Source: Mycolicibacterium wolinskyi (GTDB lineage: Bacteria; Actinomycetota; Actinomycetes; Mycobacteriales; Mycobacteriaceae). From it: a stretch of DNA of 64,000 nt. Numbering within the stretch: position 1 is the first letter of the stretch; each line of letters starts with the position of its first letter. The position numbers were made by a program, and so were the translations under genes. The stretch covers positions 186,001-250,000 of the forward strand of contig NZ_LQQA01000005.1 in the NCBI RefSeq assembly GCF_002101965.1, read 5' to 3'. This document shows positions 34,224 through 43,821 of this stretch, piece by piece. The notes under the pieces were generated by a model that saw nothing but the letters and a program-made list of their open reading frames with translations, was not told the DNA's origin and made no database searches.

Positions 34224-35894
34224 GTGACATCACCATTGCCGGACCAGGACGCACACCGCAAGGTCACCACCGCCGGGCAAGCCAACGCGCGCAACTACAT
34301 CGCTCGCATGACGCGACTGGCCGCGTTCCGCCGAGACGAAGTGGCGCTCACCAGCCCGTTCGCGATGGTCAAAATCTCGGTCATGTTCGGCTTCGCGACC
34401 ATCATCGTCGCCAGCCTCATCGCCGTGCTCTTGGCGTGGATTAAACCTCAGCCCGACACCGGGATTGGGAAGTTCCTCATGGGCCAAGAGGGTGGCCTGT
34501 TCGTCCTCTACACCGGGCCGGACAATGTTGAACGTCTCCACCCAGTGCCCAACGCCGCCTCGGGCTATCTGATCGCCAAGTCCGCCGAACGCCCCAAGAT
34601 CGTCAAAGACGAGATTCTCGGCAAGTACCCCAAGGGAATGCCCATGGGTATCGCTGGCGCCCCCAACTCGCTGCTGCAGCGCACCGAGTCTGATTCGGCG
34701 TGGCAGGTATGCGATTGGCACGACAGCCGGGCCAACCTGTCGCTGACAAAAGCCGGATCTCTGCAGACAACAGTGATCGCCGGAACCGATACCCGACAGG
34801 GCGGAACCTCGTTGGGGCAGGACAAGGCTGTCATCGTCCGAGCACCAAGCGATCCGCAGCCCTGGCTGTTGTTCCGCAACACCCGCGCTGCAATCGGCGC
34901 CACCGACTACACAATGCACTCAGCCCTTGGCATCCCCACAACGTCCGTCGAGGCGCCCATGGTGGTCTCTGCAGGCCTGCTCAACGCCATTCCCCCAGTG
35001 CCCGCGCTCACGCTTCCCGTCATCGCCCAAGCCGGCCGCCCTTCGGCGGCAGTCCCAGGCTTTGTCAACGCAGATGTCTTGGCCTACAAGGACCTTGATG
35101 GATCTGACCGATACGCCGCCGTGGAAGACGCTGGGATTCAAGATGTCCCGCTACCGGTGGCCAGGATGCTCATCGCGGCCGGCGGCGCGCAGAAGAACAT
35201 CGAAGACTCCGCAGCCGTGGCCCACATGACCCGGGCAGCCGAGATCCCCCTGGATCACTACCCGCCAGCCGTTCCTTCGATCATCACCCCCGACACGCTG
35301 TGCTACTCGTGGAACCGGGCCGCCGGTTCCAACACGGCCACCCTCGACATCCTCACCGCGCCATCGATCCCGGTCACGGACAAGGCCCGCGCTGCGACCG
35401 TGAGTCTGCTGCGACCGGCTAACGCCGAACTTGCCAGCAAGTACATCTCCACCCCCGGCAAGGGATGGTTCGTCCGCTTGACCGCAGACGGGCCCTACAG
35501 CGAAGCCCGAGAACAAATCGGCTATATCAGCGACTCGGGCATCTTTTACGCCATCGTCCCGGACCCCGACGGCAATTACACCCCGACGGCCAGTGCATTG
35601 GGCCTGTCCGGGGCGCCCAACCTCATTCCCGAGTCCGTTGCCAGCCTCCTGCTTACAGGTCCCGATCTGTCGCTGACCGCCGCGCTGCGCGAATCCGTGC
35701 AACCGGCCACCAACGACGATGCTCCGGCCACCACCCCAACACGGGCTCCAGGCGGTCAAACGATCGATCTGCCCCCGCCACCGCTGCCCACGGTTACCGC
35801 CACCGCGACGGCCACGCAGACCGCCACCGCGACGGTCACCGCCCCACCCCCACCGCCGCCACCGCCCGCAGAGGAGCCCAACCCCGGCGGATAG
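34224..35894 (+). CDS. eccB: EccB, ESX core membrane-periplasmic component
   Basis: The 556-aa protein has the EccB layout: a short cytoplasmic part, one membrane helix (FAMVKISVMFGFATIIVASLIAVLL) and a large periplasmic region with repeats, including CDWHDS and LCYSWN cysteines. It ends in a Pro/Thr/Ala tail. EccB links the membrane complex to the periplasm. GTG 34224 lies 6 nt after a TATTCT -10-like box, suggesting leaderless translation. It is divergent from the PPE gene. Confidence 0.9.
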   Translation: MTSPLPDQDAHRKVTTAGQANARNYIARMTRLAAFRRDEVALTSPFAMVKISVMFGFATIIVASLIAVLLAWIKPQPDTGIGKFLMGQEGGLFVLYTGPDNVERLHPVPNAASGYLIAKSAERPKIVKDEILGKYPKGMPMGIAGAPNSLLQRTESDSAWQVCDWHDSRANLSLTKAGSLQTTVIAGTDTRQGGTSLGQDKAVIVRAPSDPQPWLLFRNTRAAIGATDYTMHSALGIPTTSVEAPMVVSAGLLNAIPPVPALTLPVIAQAGRPSAAVPGFVNADVLAYKDLDGSDRYAAVEDAGIQDVPLPVARMLIAAGGAQKNIEDSAAVAHMTRAAEIPLDHYPPAVPSIITPDTLCYSWNRAAGSNTATLDILTAPSIPVTDKARAATVSLLRPANAELASKYISTPGKGWFVRLTADGPYSEAREQIGYISDSGIFYAIVPDPDGNYTPTASALGLSGAPNLIPESVASLLLTGPDLSLTAALRESVQPATNDDAPATTPTRAPGGQTIDLPPPPLPTVTATATATQTATATVTAPPPPPPPPAEEPNPGG

Positions 35895-35906
35895 CCTTGT
35901 GCAATC

Positions 35907-36620
35907 GTGAATGCATCGAGCGCCACACCGGAACAAATCGAAGCAATCATCGCGCTTCAACATGACTTGGGCACCGAGTCGACGCCGGCCGAGGTTCTTG
36001 CCACGTGGCCTGCGGTGAAGGCCGAGCGACACATCACACATCTGACGTCACTGGTCAGCGCGCGAGCTGAGCTGCCCCGCCTGCGTTCCCAGTGGGTGTC
36101 TGCGATGCGGCTGCTGGCGCAGACCGGCGCCGACGTCTCGGCGATCCCCGCCCTACCGCCGATGGCCACACCCGAGCAGATCGAGGAGTCCATCCAGCTG
36201 CTTGCAACCCAGCTCGATATCGCCCGAGGTGGGGACGGCACTATCGGGGTCTATGCGGCTCAGCGCGAAATTGCCCGCGCGGGAAAGGCATTGAGGGACC
36301 GTGGGGCGAATGTAGATGCTGGCTTCTACGTCTATGAGGGCCAGCTCATCCGCGTGATACAGCCGCCCGAAGGTGACCTCTATGCCACGTTCCGCGATCC
36401 GACATCGGATTACAGTTGGCAGTACCTGAAGGTCAGCATGTACCGCGTCTATCTGGAGGCCTCGGTCGCCACGCTGGGTGACCTCGCCGACTGGGGCCGC
36501 CAGACAGGAATCTGTTTCGTCTGTGGGCACCGGCTGACCCACGGGCGGGCACGCGCCGCGGGAATCACCCAGGCGTGTTTGGCCGACTTACGCGCCCGGG
36601 CGGAAAACGATCACCGCTGA
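35907..36620 (+). CDS. Unknown protein with C-terminal zinc-finger-like motif
   Basis: The 237-aa protein has two helical N-terminal segments that each begin ATPEQIEE/A, a beta-rich middle and CFVCGHRLTHG with a following Cys, a possible zinc site. GTG 35907 is 12 bp after eccB, so it is probably co-transcribed. The middle (YVYEGQLIRVIQPPEGDLYATF) resembles phage/plasmid 'metal-binding' proteins of unknown role. It overlaps the convergent gene by about 30 bp. Confidence 0.6.
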   Translation: MNASSATPEQIEAIIALQHDLGTESTPAEVLATWPAVKAERHITHLTSLVSARAELPRLRSQWVSAMRLLAQTGADVSAIPALPPMATPEQIEESIQLLATQLDIARGGDGTIGVYAAQREIARAGKALRDRGANVDAGFYVYEGQLIRVIQPPEGDLYATFRDPTSDYSWQYLKVSMYRVYLEASVATLGDLADWGRQTGICFVCGHRLTHGRARAAGITQACLADLRARAENDHR

Positions 36621-37031
36621 CTGCCCTCCGGTGCACTTGACCAGCGACGATTCCGGTACGCAGGTCATCGTGTAGTCCTGGTCTTTCACATCGGAGTGTG
36701 CGACCACGGTCGCTGCCTGGCATTGGCGCGCCTCTGGGGTTTCCGCGTAGGCGTTGCCGACAGCGAGCACAAACTGGCGCGAGACGTTTTGTGCGTCGAC
36801 TGCGGTCACGGACCTACATGACGGCGCGGCCGGCTGTTGGGGCTGCGGGTAGACCGAGCTGGGGGTGGCCGGGGTGCCGACGCGGATTGCAGAGCTCGGC
36901 GGCGGAGGCGGCTGGCTAGCCGGGGGCGTCTCGGTTTTGTGGTTCATGAGAACCCCTGCGGTGACCCCGCCACACAGCAGGACGGCGGCGATGACATACA
37001 CCGCCCACAGCTTGCCTGGCGTTAGCGCCAT
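36588..37031 (-). CDS. Membrane-anchored secreted-type protein, 147 aa
   Basis: One N-terminal membrane helix (LWAVYVIAAVLLCGGVTAGVLM), a Pro-rich linker and an outer domain of about 80 residues with four cysteines. Its length and layout resemble small envelope proteins in T4SS clusters. The 3' end overlaps the convergent zinc-finger gene. Confidence 0.65.
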   Translation of the reverse strand: MALTPGKLWAVYVIAAVLLCGGVTAGVLMNHKTETPPASQPPPPPSSAIRVGTPATPSSVYPQPQQPAAPSCRSVTAVDAQNVSRQFVLAVGNAYAETPEARQCQAATVVAHSDVKDQDYTMTCVPESSLVKCTGGQSAVIVFRPGA

Positions 37032-37053
37032 GTCGGGCTGCTCGGGTTAGACA

Positions 37054-37203
37054 TCATCGGCCGCCGTCAACCGGAGCTGGGCCTTGGTTCCGCAGTCCGT
37101 GATCCGCCCATGTCCACGCACCGCCAAGGATCAAACGGTCGGCAACATCGTGCACGAATGCGGCGTCATCGGAGACAGCCTCGCTGTTGTTGTCTGTACT
37201 CAT
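37054..37203 (-). CDS. Hypothetical protein, 49 aa
   Basis: The 49-aa frame starts at ATG 37203 behind GTGGAGGACG. It contains a helix (DAAFVHDVADRLIL) and GGAWTWADHGLRN. It lies between the transglycosylase-like gene and the membrane protein in the same direction. The strong ribosome site supports it; function unknown. Confidence 0.55.
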   Translation of the reverse strand: MSTDNNSEAVSDDAAFVHDVADRLILGGAWTWADHGLRNQGPAPVDGGR

Positions 37204-37238
37204 CAACGTCCTCCACACCGTGTCGACTGCGTCATCAC

Positions 37239-38243
37239 TTAGCTGGCGAAGATGGCGTCGAGCAATTGCCCTGCCTGCTTTTCATGCTTGGCGTAGGCGT
37301 CGGGGAACGCCGAGACCTGCACAGCCTGGGCGACGGCGCCCATGCTCATCTGGTCGCGGTTGGGGATCGTCACGAGCTTGTCGAAGAACTTGTCAGCCGA
37401 ACTCGCCGGATCCATCAAATCAGCTGTGTCACCCCAGGTCTGACGCTGCTGAAACGGGCCAGTCGAGTCGTGGTCGTACCCTTCACCGTCATTCTCGATC
37501 AGCAACGACTCTGGCACTGCGGGGTTCGCCAAGCGCCTGATCCCGGATTCAGTGAGTGCAGTCATGAGCGCGATCTGAATGTCATCGCGGCTCACATCAC
37601 CGCGACGCAAGCCGGCGTTGACGATCTCCTTGGCGTTCTGCACCTGCTGCGCATCGAGGTTCTGAAAGACGGCGGGTCCTCCCACCCGGGTGTGGGCCGC
37701 CGCTTCTCGCACCCCAGAACCACTTTGACTGCCACCGCCGCCTACTGACCCGGTGCCGCTGGAAAAGCTCGGGAACGAGAAGCCGCCACCGCCGCCGCCC
37801 ATACCTGTGCCGCCACCACCCATACCGCCACCCATCGCCGGCATCGGCATCTGCTGCGATGGGGCAGCCATTCCCCACACCTGAGGCTGGGGCGTCATCG
37901 ACGGCGCCGGTGGTGCCAGCTGTCCGGCCGGCGCCCCGCCGGGAACATGGCCCGATGACAGCTCGGTCTTCGCGTCGACACCATTAATGTCCTCGGCAGA
38001 TTCGCGCGCCTGCTCTTCGACGTCTTTGGTGAATTTGCGGCCCTTGTCCGACACCTTCGCCCCGTCGTCCAACGCCTCCTGTGTCTTGGCCTTGGAGTCA
38101 CCCAGCGCCGCATGGGTGCTCGGGTCGATACCGTCAGGGCGAACGTGGTCGGTCAGACCGTCGACGGCACGCCTGAACGCCGCCCCGAGATCGAGCAGAA
38201 CGTCTGCAAGATCAGCAGTGGATTGACGATCATCGCCAGACAT
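37239..38243 (-). CDS. Lysozyme/transglycosylase-like wall hydrolase with ESX-type N-terminal module
   Basis: The 334-aa protein has an N-terminal helical module (about 20-95: GIDPS...KGRKF...EEQARESAEDINGVDA), a Met/Gly/Pro-rich linker and a C-terminal ~130-residue domain. That domain holds ALTESGIRRL and DSTGPFQQRQTWG, typical of actinobacterial transglycosylases; the Glu of TESG is the probable catalytic acid. The N-terminal module is also present in the NlpC/P60 protein at 46003-47028. There is no signal peptide, so export by the ESX system is inferred. Its role would be local peptidoglycan opening for DNA transfer. Confidence 0.75.
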   Translation of the reverse strand: MSGDDRQSTADLADVLLDLGAAFRRAVDGLTDHVRPDGIDPSTHAALGDSKAKTQEALDDGAKVSDKGRKFTKDVEEQARESAEDINGVDAKTELSSGHVPGGAPAGQLAPPAPSMTPQPQVWGMAAPSQQMPMPAMGGGMGGGGTGMGGGGGGFSFPSFSSGTGSVGGGGSQSGSGVREAAAHTRVGGPAVFQNLDAQQVQNAKEIVNAGLRRGDVSRDDIQIALMTALTESGIRRLANPAVPESLLIENDGEGYDHDSTGPFQQRQTWGDTADLMDPASSADKFFDKLVTIPNRDQMSMGAVAQAVQVSAFPDAYAKHEKQAGQLLDAIFAS

Positions 38244-38252
38244 TCAAACCTC

Positions 38253-40679
38253 CTACGGGAGAATGTTCTTCGGGTCGATCGGCGCCTGCCCGGGAACCGA
38301 CCCGGGCGGCGGCGGGTCGACAGGGGGCGTCCCGGACGGGCCTGGGTCAGCCGGCACGATCACAGGCTGGGGCTCAGCTGGCGCCGCCCCGCCGGCCGGT
38401 GCTGGTGCCGCGGCGGCCAGATTGGGCTGTGCAGCTGCATCGGCCGGCGGAGCCGGCTGATCGGGCTGAAATCCGGTGTCAAGGCGGAACAGTCCATCGG
38501 TGTTGCTGTCGAAGACGGCCACCTTGGACAGGGGATACACCTTCTTGTCCTCCCCCAGCACTTGGTCTTCGCCGATGTAGATGTAGTCCTTGCCATCGGC
38601 GCTGGACACGATGTGGCCCGGCTTCAGCTCGCCGGGCTGAACGACGGGGCCAATGTCCTTTCCAGGCTCGCCAATCGGAATGCCCAGCTCCTGTGCGCCG
38701 GCGCGCACGGTCACCGGTGCGCCGTCTTCGGCGCCCGTGATTTTCTGGACCAGTTCGGCGATCTTGGGGTCCTTGAAGTCGACGGGACCCACACCGGGGA
38801 TGTTCACCACTGCTGACGGCGTGGTGGGTGGCACCGGTCCAGGACGTCCGAGACCCGGGCGCTGTTCGGGCGGGGTGTCGGCGGCGGGCACGATTTTCGG
38901 CCCGGGCTTCGATTCGCCAGGCAGTTCGCCATCCAGCTTTCCTTTCTTGCCGTCTTTCTCTGTGTCTTTGGGGAGGACGTCGTCGCGGATCTCGCCGGCG
39001 TCCTTTTTCTTCGGCGGCTCAGGCAGATTCGACATGATGTCGGCCAGCGGCTTGGGCCCGGCCGCAGGCCCGCCACCGCCGAACGGGTTGCCCCCCAGCG
39101 GCCCCATGCCGCCCATGTTCGGCGGGCTGGCCAACGGCGCCAGCGGGTTGTTGAGACCTTGCGGCGGCGTCGGGTCTGGTTTGGGCAATGGATCGTCGAT
39201 GTCGCCCTTGGACGGCGTGGTGATCGGGTTGGGCTCCAGGCGTGGCTCCTCTTCGGGCTTGCCGTTGACCTGAGACGCCTTGCGGTCGGCGGCAAAGCCG
39301 TCGGCGGCGACCACATCGTCGCGGTTGGCGCGCACGGCCGCGGTGTTCCAGTCCTTGACCGCCTCGGCGATCCTGTTGTCGGCCTCGGCAACTCCCCGCG
39401 CAGCGTCCTCGATCGCAGGAATGTTGGCTGAGAGGTTGTCGGCGCCGTATCCGCCACCGATGAATCCCAGGAATCGACCGTGCGAGTTCGCCAGCTGTTG
39501 GCGCGCTTTGGCGTTTCCTTCGCGCACCTGCTGGTAGGCGTCGTTGCCGGCCGAGGCCGCCGCCGTCAGCGCCGCGGCCATGGGAACTCCAGCTTTGGGG
39601 CCGAAGTCAGCGATCACCTGAGCTGAACTGCGACGCGCCGCCTTCAGCTTTTCGCCCCATTGATCGGGGGCGCTGTTGAGGAGCGCCTCGTAGTTGCCCG
39701 ATGCTTCGGCTGCCTTGGCCGTGGCTGCGTTGAGCTTGGCCACGCCCGCGCTCATGTTGGTCAGCGCGGGCACTTGAGAATCCTGCAGATGCCACAGGCG
39801 GTGACTGCCCGGATCGATCCCCGAGATGTGCTCGTTGAGCGCGGCGAGCTTGACGTCTGCCTGTCTGATGTCGTTCTGGCGGTTGTCATCTGTGGCGGGA
39901 AGCCATGTAGTGGTCGGCGGCGCCGGGGGCTGATTGGCGTCCATTCCCGATGAGAAGATCCCGGTGATCATGTTGCGCATCTGGGGATCGATCATCAGCG
40001 ATCCGACCAGGAATCCTGCAGCGACGAGCCATCCCGGCCCGGGAATCGCAGCGCCTGCGGCCAGTGCGGCTGCCCGAAGTCCTGCTTGTTTGGCCACGAG
40101 CATGGCGCTCTTTTTCGCGGCCATCTCCGCGGCCCGGGTGGCGATCTTCTTGCCCAGTGCCTTTTCCGCGTCCGCGGCGGCCTTCTTCGCAGCGAGCTTG
40201 CCTGCCTTGTCCGCTTCCTTTTGCACCTCTGGATTCGCGGCGTTGGGCCCGGCCGCCTTCAAGTGGTCTGCGACGGCGTCCTTGCGTGCCTGTTCGGCGA
40301 TCGGCTTGATCTCGTCGGCGGTCTGCTGTCGCACCTTGGCATCGAGAGTGCCGTCTTTTTCAGCCTGACTCCACTTGCGGGCATCGTCACGGTCGGTTGT
40401 CGCTTGCTGATGCCGTTCCGTGAGGTTCTGCACCGCTTGCTCTTTCATGTCGGTGAGCCGACCTGAGCCCCCACTGGCTTCGCGTGGGATCGCCGCCCAT
40501 CCGCCGGCTGCCGTTGAGCCGGCCACGAATGCGAAATCCGACAGATCTGGGCCGGACAGCCCGTTGGGGCCGGACACGTCCGATAGGTCCCGACCACCGA
40601 ACATCGGCTCAGTGGCGACCTGAACACCCGTACTGGACACCACTGTGTTGTCGTTGGACGTGAAGTTGGGGAAAGTCAT
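38253..40679 (-). CDS. Very large Ala/Pro-rich probable ESX substrate
   Basis: The 808-aa protein has long charged helices (about 75-190), a Gly/Ala hydrophobic stretch (AALAAGAAIPGPGWLVAAGFLVG), a helical middle and a Pro-rich region. A compact C-terminal domain (about 640-735) ends in a Pro tail. That domain (GHIVSSADGKDYIYIGEDQVL...DGLFRLD) is related to one in the 701-aa protein at 48201. No signal peptide is seen. The layout resembles large ESX-secreted EspA/EspB-type proteins, but homology is not proven. It lies 9 bp upstream of the transglycosylase gene. Confidence 0.65.
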   Translation of the reverse strand: MTFPNFTSNDNTVVSSTGVQVATEPMFGGRDLSDVSGPNGLSGPDLSDFAFVAGSTAAGGWAAIPREASGGSGRLTDMKEQAVQNLTERHQQATTDRDDARKWSQAEKDGTLDAKVRQQTADEIKPIAEQARKDAVADHLKAAGPNAANPEVQKEADKAGKLAAKKAAADAEKALGKKIATRAAEMAAKKSAMLVAKQAGLRAAALAAGAAIPGPGWLVAAGFLVGSLMIDPQMRNMITGIFSSGMDANQPPAPPTTTWLPATDDNRQNDIRQADVKLAALNEHISGIDPGSHRLWHLQDSQVPALTNMSAGVAKLNAATAKAAEASGNYEALLNSAPDQWGEKLKAARRSSAQVIADFGPKAGVPMAAALTAAASAGNDAYQQVREGNAKARQQLANSHGRFLGFIGGGYGADNLSANIPAIEDAARGVAEADNRIAEAVKDWNTAAVRANRDDVVAADGFAADRKASQVNGKPEEEPRLEPNPITTPSKGDIDDPLPKPDPTPPQGLNNPLAPLASPPNMGGMGPLGGNPFGGGGPAAGPKPLADIMSNLPEPPKKKDAGEIRDDVLPKDTEKDGKKGKLDGELPGESKPGPKIVPAADTPPEQRPGLGRPGPVPPTTPSAVVNIPGVGPVDFKDPKIAELVQKITGAEDGAPVTVRAGAQELGIPIGEPGKDIGPVVQPGELKPGHIVSSADGKDYIYIGEDQVLGEDKKVYPLSKVAVFDSNTDGLFRLDTGFQPDQPAPPADAAAQPNLAAAAPAPAGGAAPAEPQPVIVPADPGPSGTPPVDPPPPGSVPGQAPIDPKNILP

Positions 40680-40770
40680 GAAACACCGGTCCTTTCTGGG
40701 GGCATGCTCACCTGGAGGTGCGGGGACGATCCTGAGGATGATGCGGCGTACGTGCGGGACAGCATCGCGG

Positions 40771-42504
40771 TCACATCTCCTGGGGCAGCAAGGCGGCCGC
40801 GGCGCCGGCCGGTGGATGCCCGACGTAGTCGGTGTTGAGAGGGTGGGGATCGTAGGGCAGCATCGCTGGATCTGGCACCCATGCGCCCGATTCGTCCTGG
40901 CGGTCGAGGTTCACCACTTCGAGCCTGCTGATCTCTGACGGGGTGAACAGTTCGAAATCGATGTACCCCAGCGGTTTCGAGCCTTCCTTTGCCTCCAGCT
41001 CTTGTTGCCGAATGGACGGCTCGTCCAGGCGGAACCAGATGCGTGGGTGCAGTCGTGGGATCCGGTCGGATACCGATGATTTGAAGTCACGCCACTTCGC
41101 GTTGCCTTCTGGGTCATTCGGGAGATCCTCGCCCGGCGCGTAGCCGTAGTAACCCTGGAACTCCTTGATGGCCGTGGCCCCTGAGTCACTGTCGTATGCG
41201 GCGACCATGCCGCGCCCTCGGATTGAGTCGTCAAACGCTGCCGCTACGCGCAGCACCTCCGCTTGGATAGATGGTTCGAAAGCCTTCTGCACCTCGCGTT
41301 TTGCCGGTTTGGCCAGACATACCCGCATCTGGGCGTTGTTGAGCCACGAGCCGCGAATTGACTTGTCGTACAGGTCCTGGGTCGCCATCAAGAGGTGCAC
41401 TCGTGGTTGGCGGCCCAACGCCCCGATCTGGTCGACGCGGCTTTGGATGAATCGCTTTTCATCGGCATCGAGGTCGGAGCTGTCCCAAATGCCGAGCATC
41501 GACTTGAGCTCGTCGAGCACCAGCAGAACTCTCGGGACATCCTCCCAGGTCTCGGGATTGGCCATTTTTCTGCTCGGCCCGAGATCTAGACGTTGATTCA
41601 TGATGCGATGGCCAAGCTCAATGACCCCGAAGTAGGCCATGCCGTTTGCGCCGCGGGCCCCTACCGCGACAACGCCCGCGCGGTTGCGGTACGTCGGGTA
41701 GTCAGTGCCCTTCCCATCTCCGAGCAGGGATATACCCCCTGCGGCAAGGAAACGTTCGATGTTCGCCTTGACGAAGATCGATTTGCCGCCGCCGGTAGGG
41801 CTGAACACGACGCCGTGAGGGAACTTGTTGACAGACAGTTCCACTGGCCCGTCAGCGGCCTCGCCAAGACGCCAGGTGAGGTCGCGTCCCACTCTGCCAG
41901 CTTCGTCGCGGGTGCCGACCACATTCCAGTTGGGGGGATATACCTTGCGCGGTATCTGCTCCACACCGGAGAACACGAGGCGGTCTGTTCTGCTGTCGGG
42001 AGTCATCTTCCATGACGCTGCCCCTGACGCTACGGGGACCGCTTTGCGGACTGCGTTTTGCACTCTCGTCGCCAGCCCGGTCGATGCTAATCCGCCTGCG
42101 GTGACGCACTTTAGCGCGAACTCAACCACGTGCTGTCCGTCGAACTTGACCGAGTCGACATCGAGGATCACTTGATCCCGCAGCGTTCCCTGGCACACCT
42201 GGACAACGCGGGCGATGGTGGGATCGTGGCGTAACCGGGACGGCAATACCAGGTCGTTGACGTCTGTGGCCGGCTCGTCACCAAGTAGCTGGGCAGGGCC
42301 GGTGGGGTCGGGCGTCGCCGCCAGCCGCTGCGCAACCCACCACATTGCTGCCGCGCCGATACCAGCCAGCGGTATCAGTTGTGCGGGCATCGGAGGTCCG
42401 GTCATCAGGGCTGCGACGGCAACCGCCGCGAAGCCGCACGCAATCATGCGGGCCGACTTCGCTTTCCTGGCGTTGCGGACGTACACGAGTTGCATCGGGC
42501 TCAC
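40771..42504 (-). CDS. FtsK/TcpA-like coupling ATPase
   Basis: The 577-aa protein has two N-terminal membrane segments (about 20-60) and an FtsK-type ATPase with Walker A SPTGGGKS and Walker B VLLVLDELKSM. GTG 42504 overlaps the preceding stop in GTGA, fixing the start within a much longer open frame. In Gram-positive conjugative plasmids such ATPases (TcpA type) couple the relaxosome to the type IV channel, which is the likely role here. It is distinct from EccC, having a single NBD. Confidence 0.82.
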   Translation of the reverse strand: MSPMQLVYVRNARKAKSARMIACGFAAVAVAALMTGPPMPAQLIPLAGIGAAAMWWVAQRLAATPDPTGPAQLLGDEPATDVNDLVLPSRLRHDPTIARVVQVCQGTLRDQVILDVDSVKFDGQHVVEFALKCVTAGGLASTGLATRVQNAVRKAVPVASGAASWKMTPDSRTDRLVFSGVEQIPRKVYPPNWNVVGTRDEAGRVGRDLTWRLGEAADGPVELSVNKFPHGVVFSPTGGGKSIFVKANIERFLAAGGISLLGDGKGTDYPTYRNRAGVVAVGARGANGMAYFGVIELGHRIMNQRLDLGPSRKMANPETWEDVPRVLLVLDELKSMLGIWDSSDLDADEKRFIQSRVDQIGALGRQPRVHLLMATQDLYDKSIRGSWLNNAQMRVCLAKPAKREVQKAFEPSIQAEVLRVAAAFDDSIRGRGMVAAYDSDSGATAIKEFQGYYGYAPGEDLPNDPEGNAKWRDFKSSVSDRIPRLHPRIWFRLDEPSIRQQELEAKEGSKPLGYIDFELFTPSEISRLEVVNLDRQDESGAWVPDPAMLPYDPHPLNTDYVGHPPAGAAAALLPQEM

Positions 42505-42950
42505 CGGTGCTCGGTGTAGCGGGCCTGGGCCCAGGCTTGGATGCGGACCCAGGCGGCGTTGCGTTCGACCGAGCGTGTCCGTATCGATGATTTCGGTGAC
42601 CGGGACAGGGTTATCCCTGGGATGGCCATCAGGGCTGCTCGTTGCACGCTGGCCAGTTGCGCTGTGTGCTGGGTGTCGAGCCAGGCTCCGACGGCGAATC
42701 CGTGGGTTCTGGCCGACGTTGCCGGTGGCCCGCCGTGGCGGCACACGTAGGACACCACGGCCGCGTAACCGTTGATCCATTCGCGATTGAGGGAATCCAG
42801 TGCTTCTGCGGTGACCTCTGTGTAGATGCTTGGGGCGTCAGACATTTCTCTGGCGTAGCTGTCGCTGTGGAGCAACGTTGAGCAGCTGTCTGCGCGATCG
42901 TGGCGCTGCACCTTCTCGAGGTCCTGCACCGATGCTGATTTGTTTCCCAT
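42501..42950 (-). CDS. HA-domain-like protein coupled to coupling ATPase
   Basis: The 149-aa protein contains one copy of a helicase-associated-like module: REWINGYAAVVSYV..HG, GFAVGAWLDTQ and LMAIPG. This is the same pattern as the five-repeat protein at 6327-7394. ATG 42950 follows CAAGGTGA. The GTGA overlap with the ATPase gene suggests they work together, perhaps by touching transfer DNA. Inference only. Confidence 0.6.
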   Translation of the reverse strand: MGNKSASVQDLEKVQRHDRADSCSTLLHSDSYAREMSDAPSIYTEVTAEALDSLNREWINGYAAVVSYVCRHGGPPATSARTHGFAVGAWLDTQHTAQLASVQRAALMAIPGITLSRSPKSSIRTRSVERNAAWVRIQAWAQARYTEHR

Positions 42951-43103
42951 AAGTCACCTTGCGCTCTGTGAGCGCGATGCGCTCGATCGGTCCCAACTGA
43001 TCGTGAGTTTAGGATTTTTCGGCTATTCCCACGGCCGACACACCTTTGCGCTCTTCACGCCGAATCGTTGTGTGAACACGCAATTTTGGCGGCCGTAGAT
43101 GCA

Positions 43104-43146
43104 GATAGGCCGCGCCCCGGGACATGCTCCTGGGGCGCGGCCTATC
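43104..43146 (-). terminator. Strong hairpin after the esx-like genes
   Basis: GATAGGCCGCGCCCC (43104-43118) pairs perfectly with GGGGCGCGGCCTATC (43132-43146) around a 13-nt loop, 22 bp beyond the stop of the first esx-like gene. There is no U-tract, which is usual for mycobacterial terminators. Confidence 0.7.
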
Positions 43147-43168
43147 AATCCGGCGCCGCGACGTCGAG

Positions 43169-43468
43169 TTAGCCGCCGGCGATCTGGTTGCCGTACTGGG
43201 CGTCCATGTGCGTCATGTTGTCGCCGTAATTGGTCACATGGCGGGCTACCTCGCTGGTGGTTTCCTTGACGGCAGTCGCGGTGCCATTGATCACCGCCGC
43301 GAGTTGGTTTGCGCCTTCGCCCGAGGCGCCGAGCAGACCATCCCCGGTGAGCTGATGCATGCTCTGCAAGAGCTGCTCGCCGAGGTCCATGACAGTGTTG
43401 CCCTCATTGGTGAGGCTCGACACCAGATCCGCCCCCTGGGAGGGGTCCCAGCTAGTTACGTCAGACAT
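43169..43468 (-). CDS. Esx/WXG100-like secreted protein
   Basis: The 99-aa all-helical protein has a turn in the middle (LTGDGLLGASGEGANQ) where WXG100 proteins have WxG; here the Trp is absent. Size, pairing with a second ~103-aa helical protein and position between coupling ATPase and espG support an Esx role as exported substrate. Its C-terminal tail (HMDAQYGNQIAGG) may hold the export signal. The pair ends in a strong hairpin. Confidence 0.7.
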   Translation of the reverse strand: MSDVTSWDPSQGADLVSSLTNEGNTVMDLGEQLLQSMHQLTGDGLLGASGEGANQLAAVINGTATAVKETTSEVARHVTNYGDNMTHMDAQYGNQIAGG

Positions 43469-43509
43469 GAGATCTACTTCCTTTCAGGAATTTTCGTTGA
43501 GCCGATGTG

Positions 43510-43821
43510 TCAGATGAATTCCGGGATCTCCACCGAACTAATGTGTCCCGCGCCCTCGGAAGCAGTGTTCGCTCCGACCTCGGTGACCTGCCGGATACCG
43601 TCGACACGCTCGCCGGCCTTGTCCTGCACTCGCTGGCCGGCATCGGCGATCTGCTCACCGTTCTGCTGCAGAGCTTGTCGGGTTTCACCCTTGAGCGCCA
43701 TGGTCTCCTGGATGTGGCCGGAGTAGCGCTGGGTGCCCTGCTTGTACTGTTCGAGCAAGTCGTGGTGGTGAGCAACCGCCGGCAAAGTCTGGGTCGCGTC
43801 CTGCTGGGTAAGCTGCGGCAC
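43510..43821 (-). CDS. Second Esx-like partner protein
   Basis: The 103-aa protein is nearly all helix (LEQYKQGTQRYSGHIQET; LQQNGEQIADAGQRVQDKAG) with a break near the middle. GTG 43821 follows AAGGAGG, fixing the start despite a longer open frame. It precedes its partner by 41 bp, as esxB-esxA pairs do. A strict WxG motif is missing. Heterodimer formation and ESX export are inferred. Confidence 0.65.
   Translation of the reverse strand: MPQLTQQDATQTLPAVAHHHDLLEQYKQGTQRYSGHIQETMALKGETRQALQQNGEQIADAGQRVQDKAGERVDGIRQVTEVGANTASEGAGHISSVEIPEFI

Noticed and set aside
40771..42504. Second EccC protein
   Set aside because: It has a single FtsK-type ATPase domain and no three-NBD layout, so a conjugation coupling ATPase fits better.
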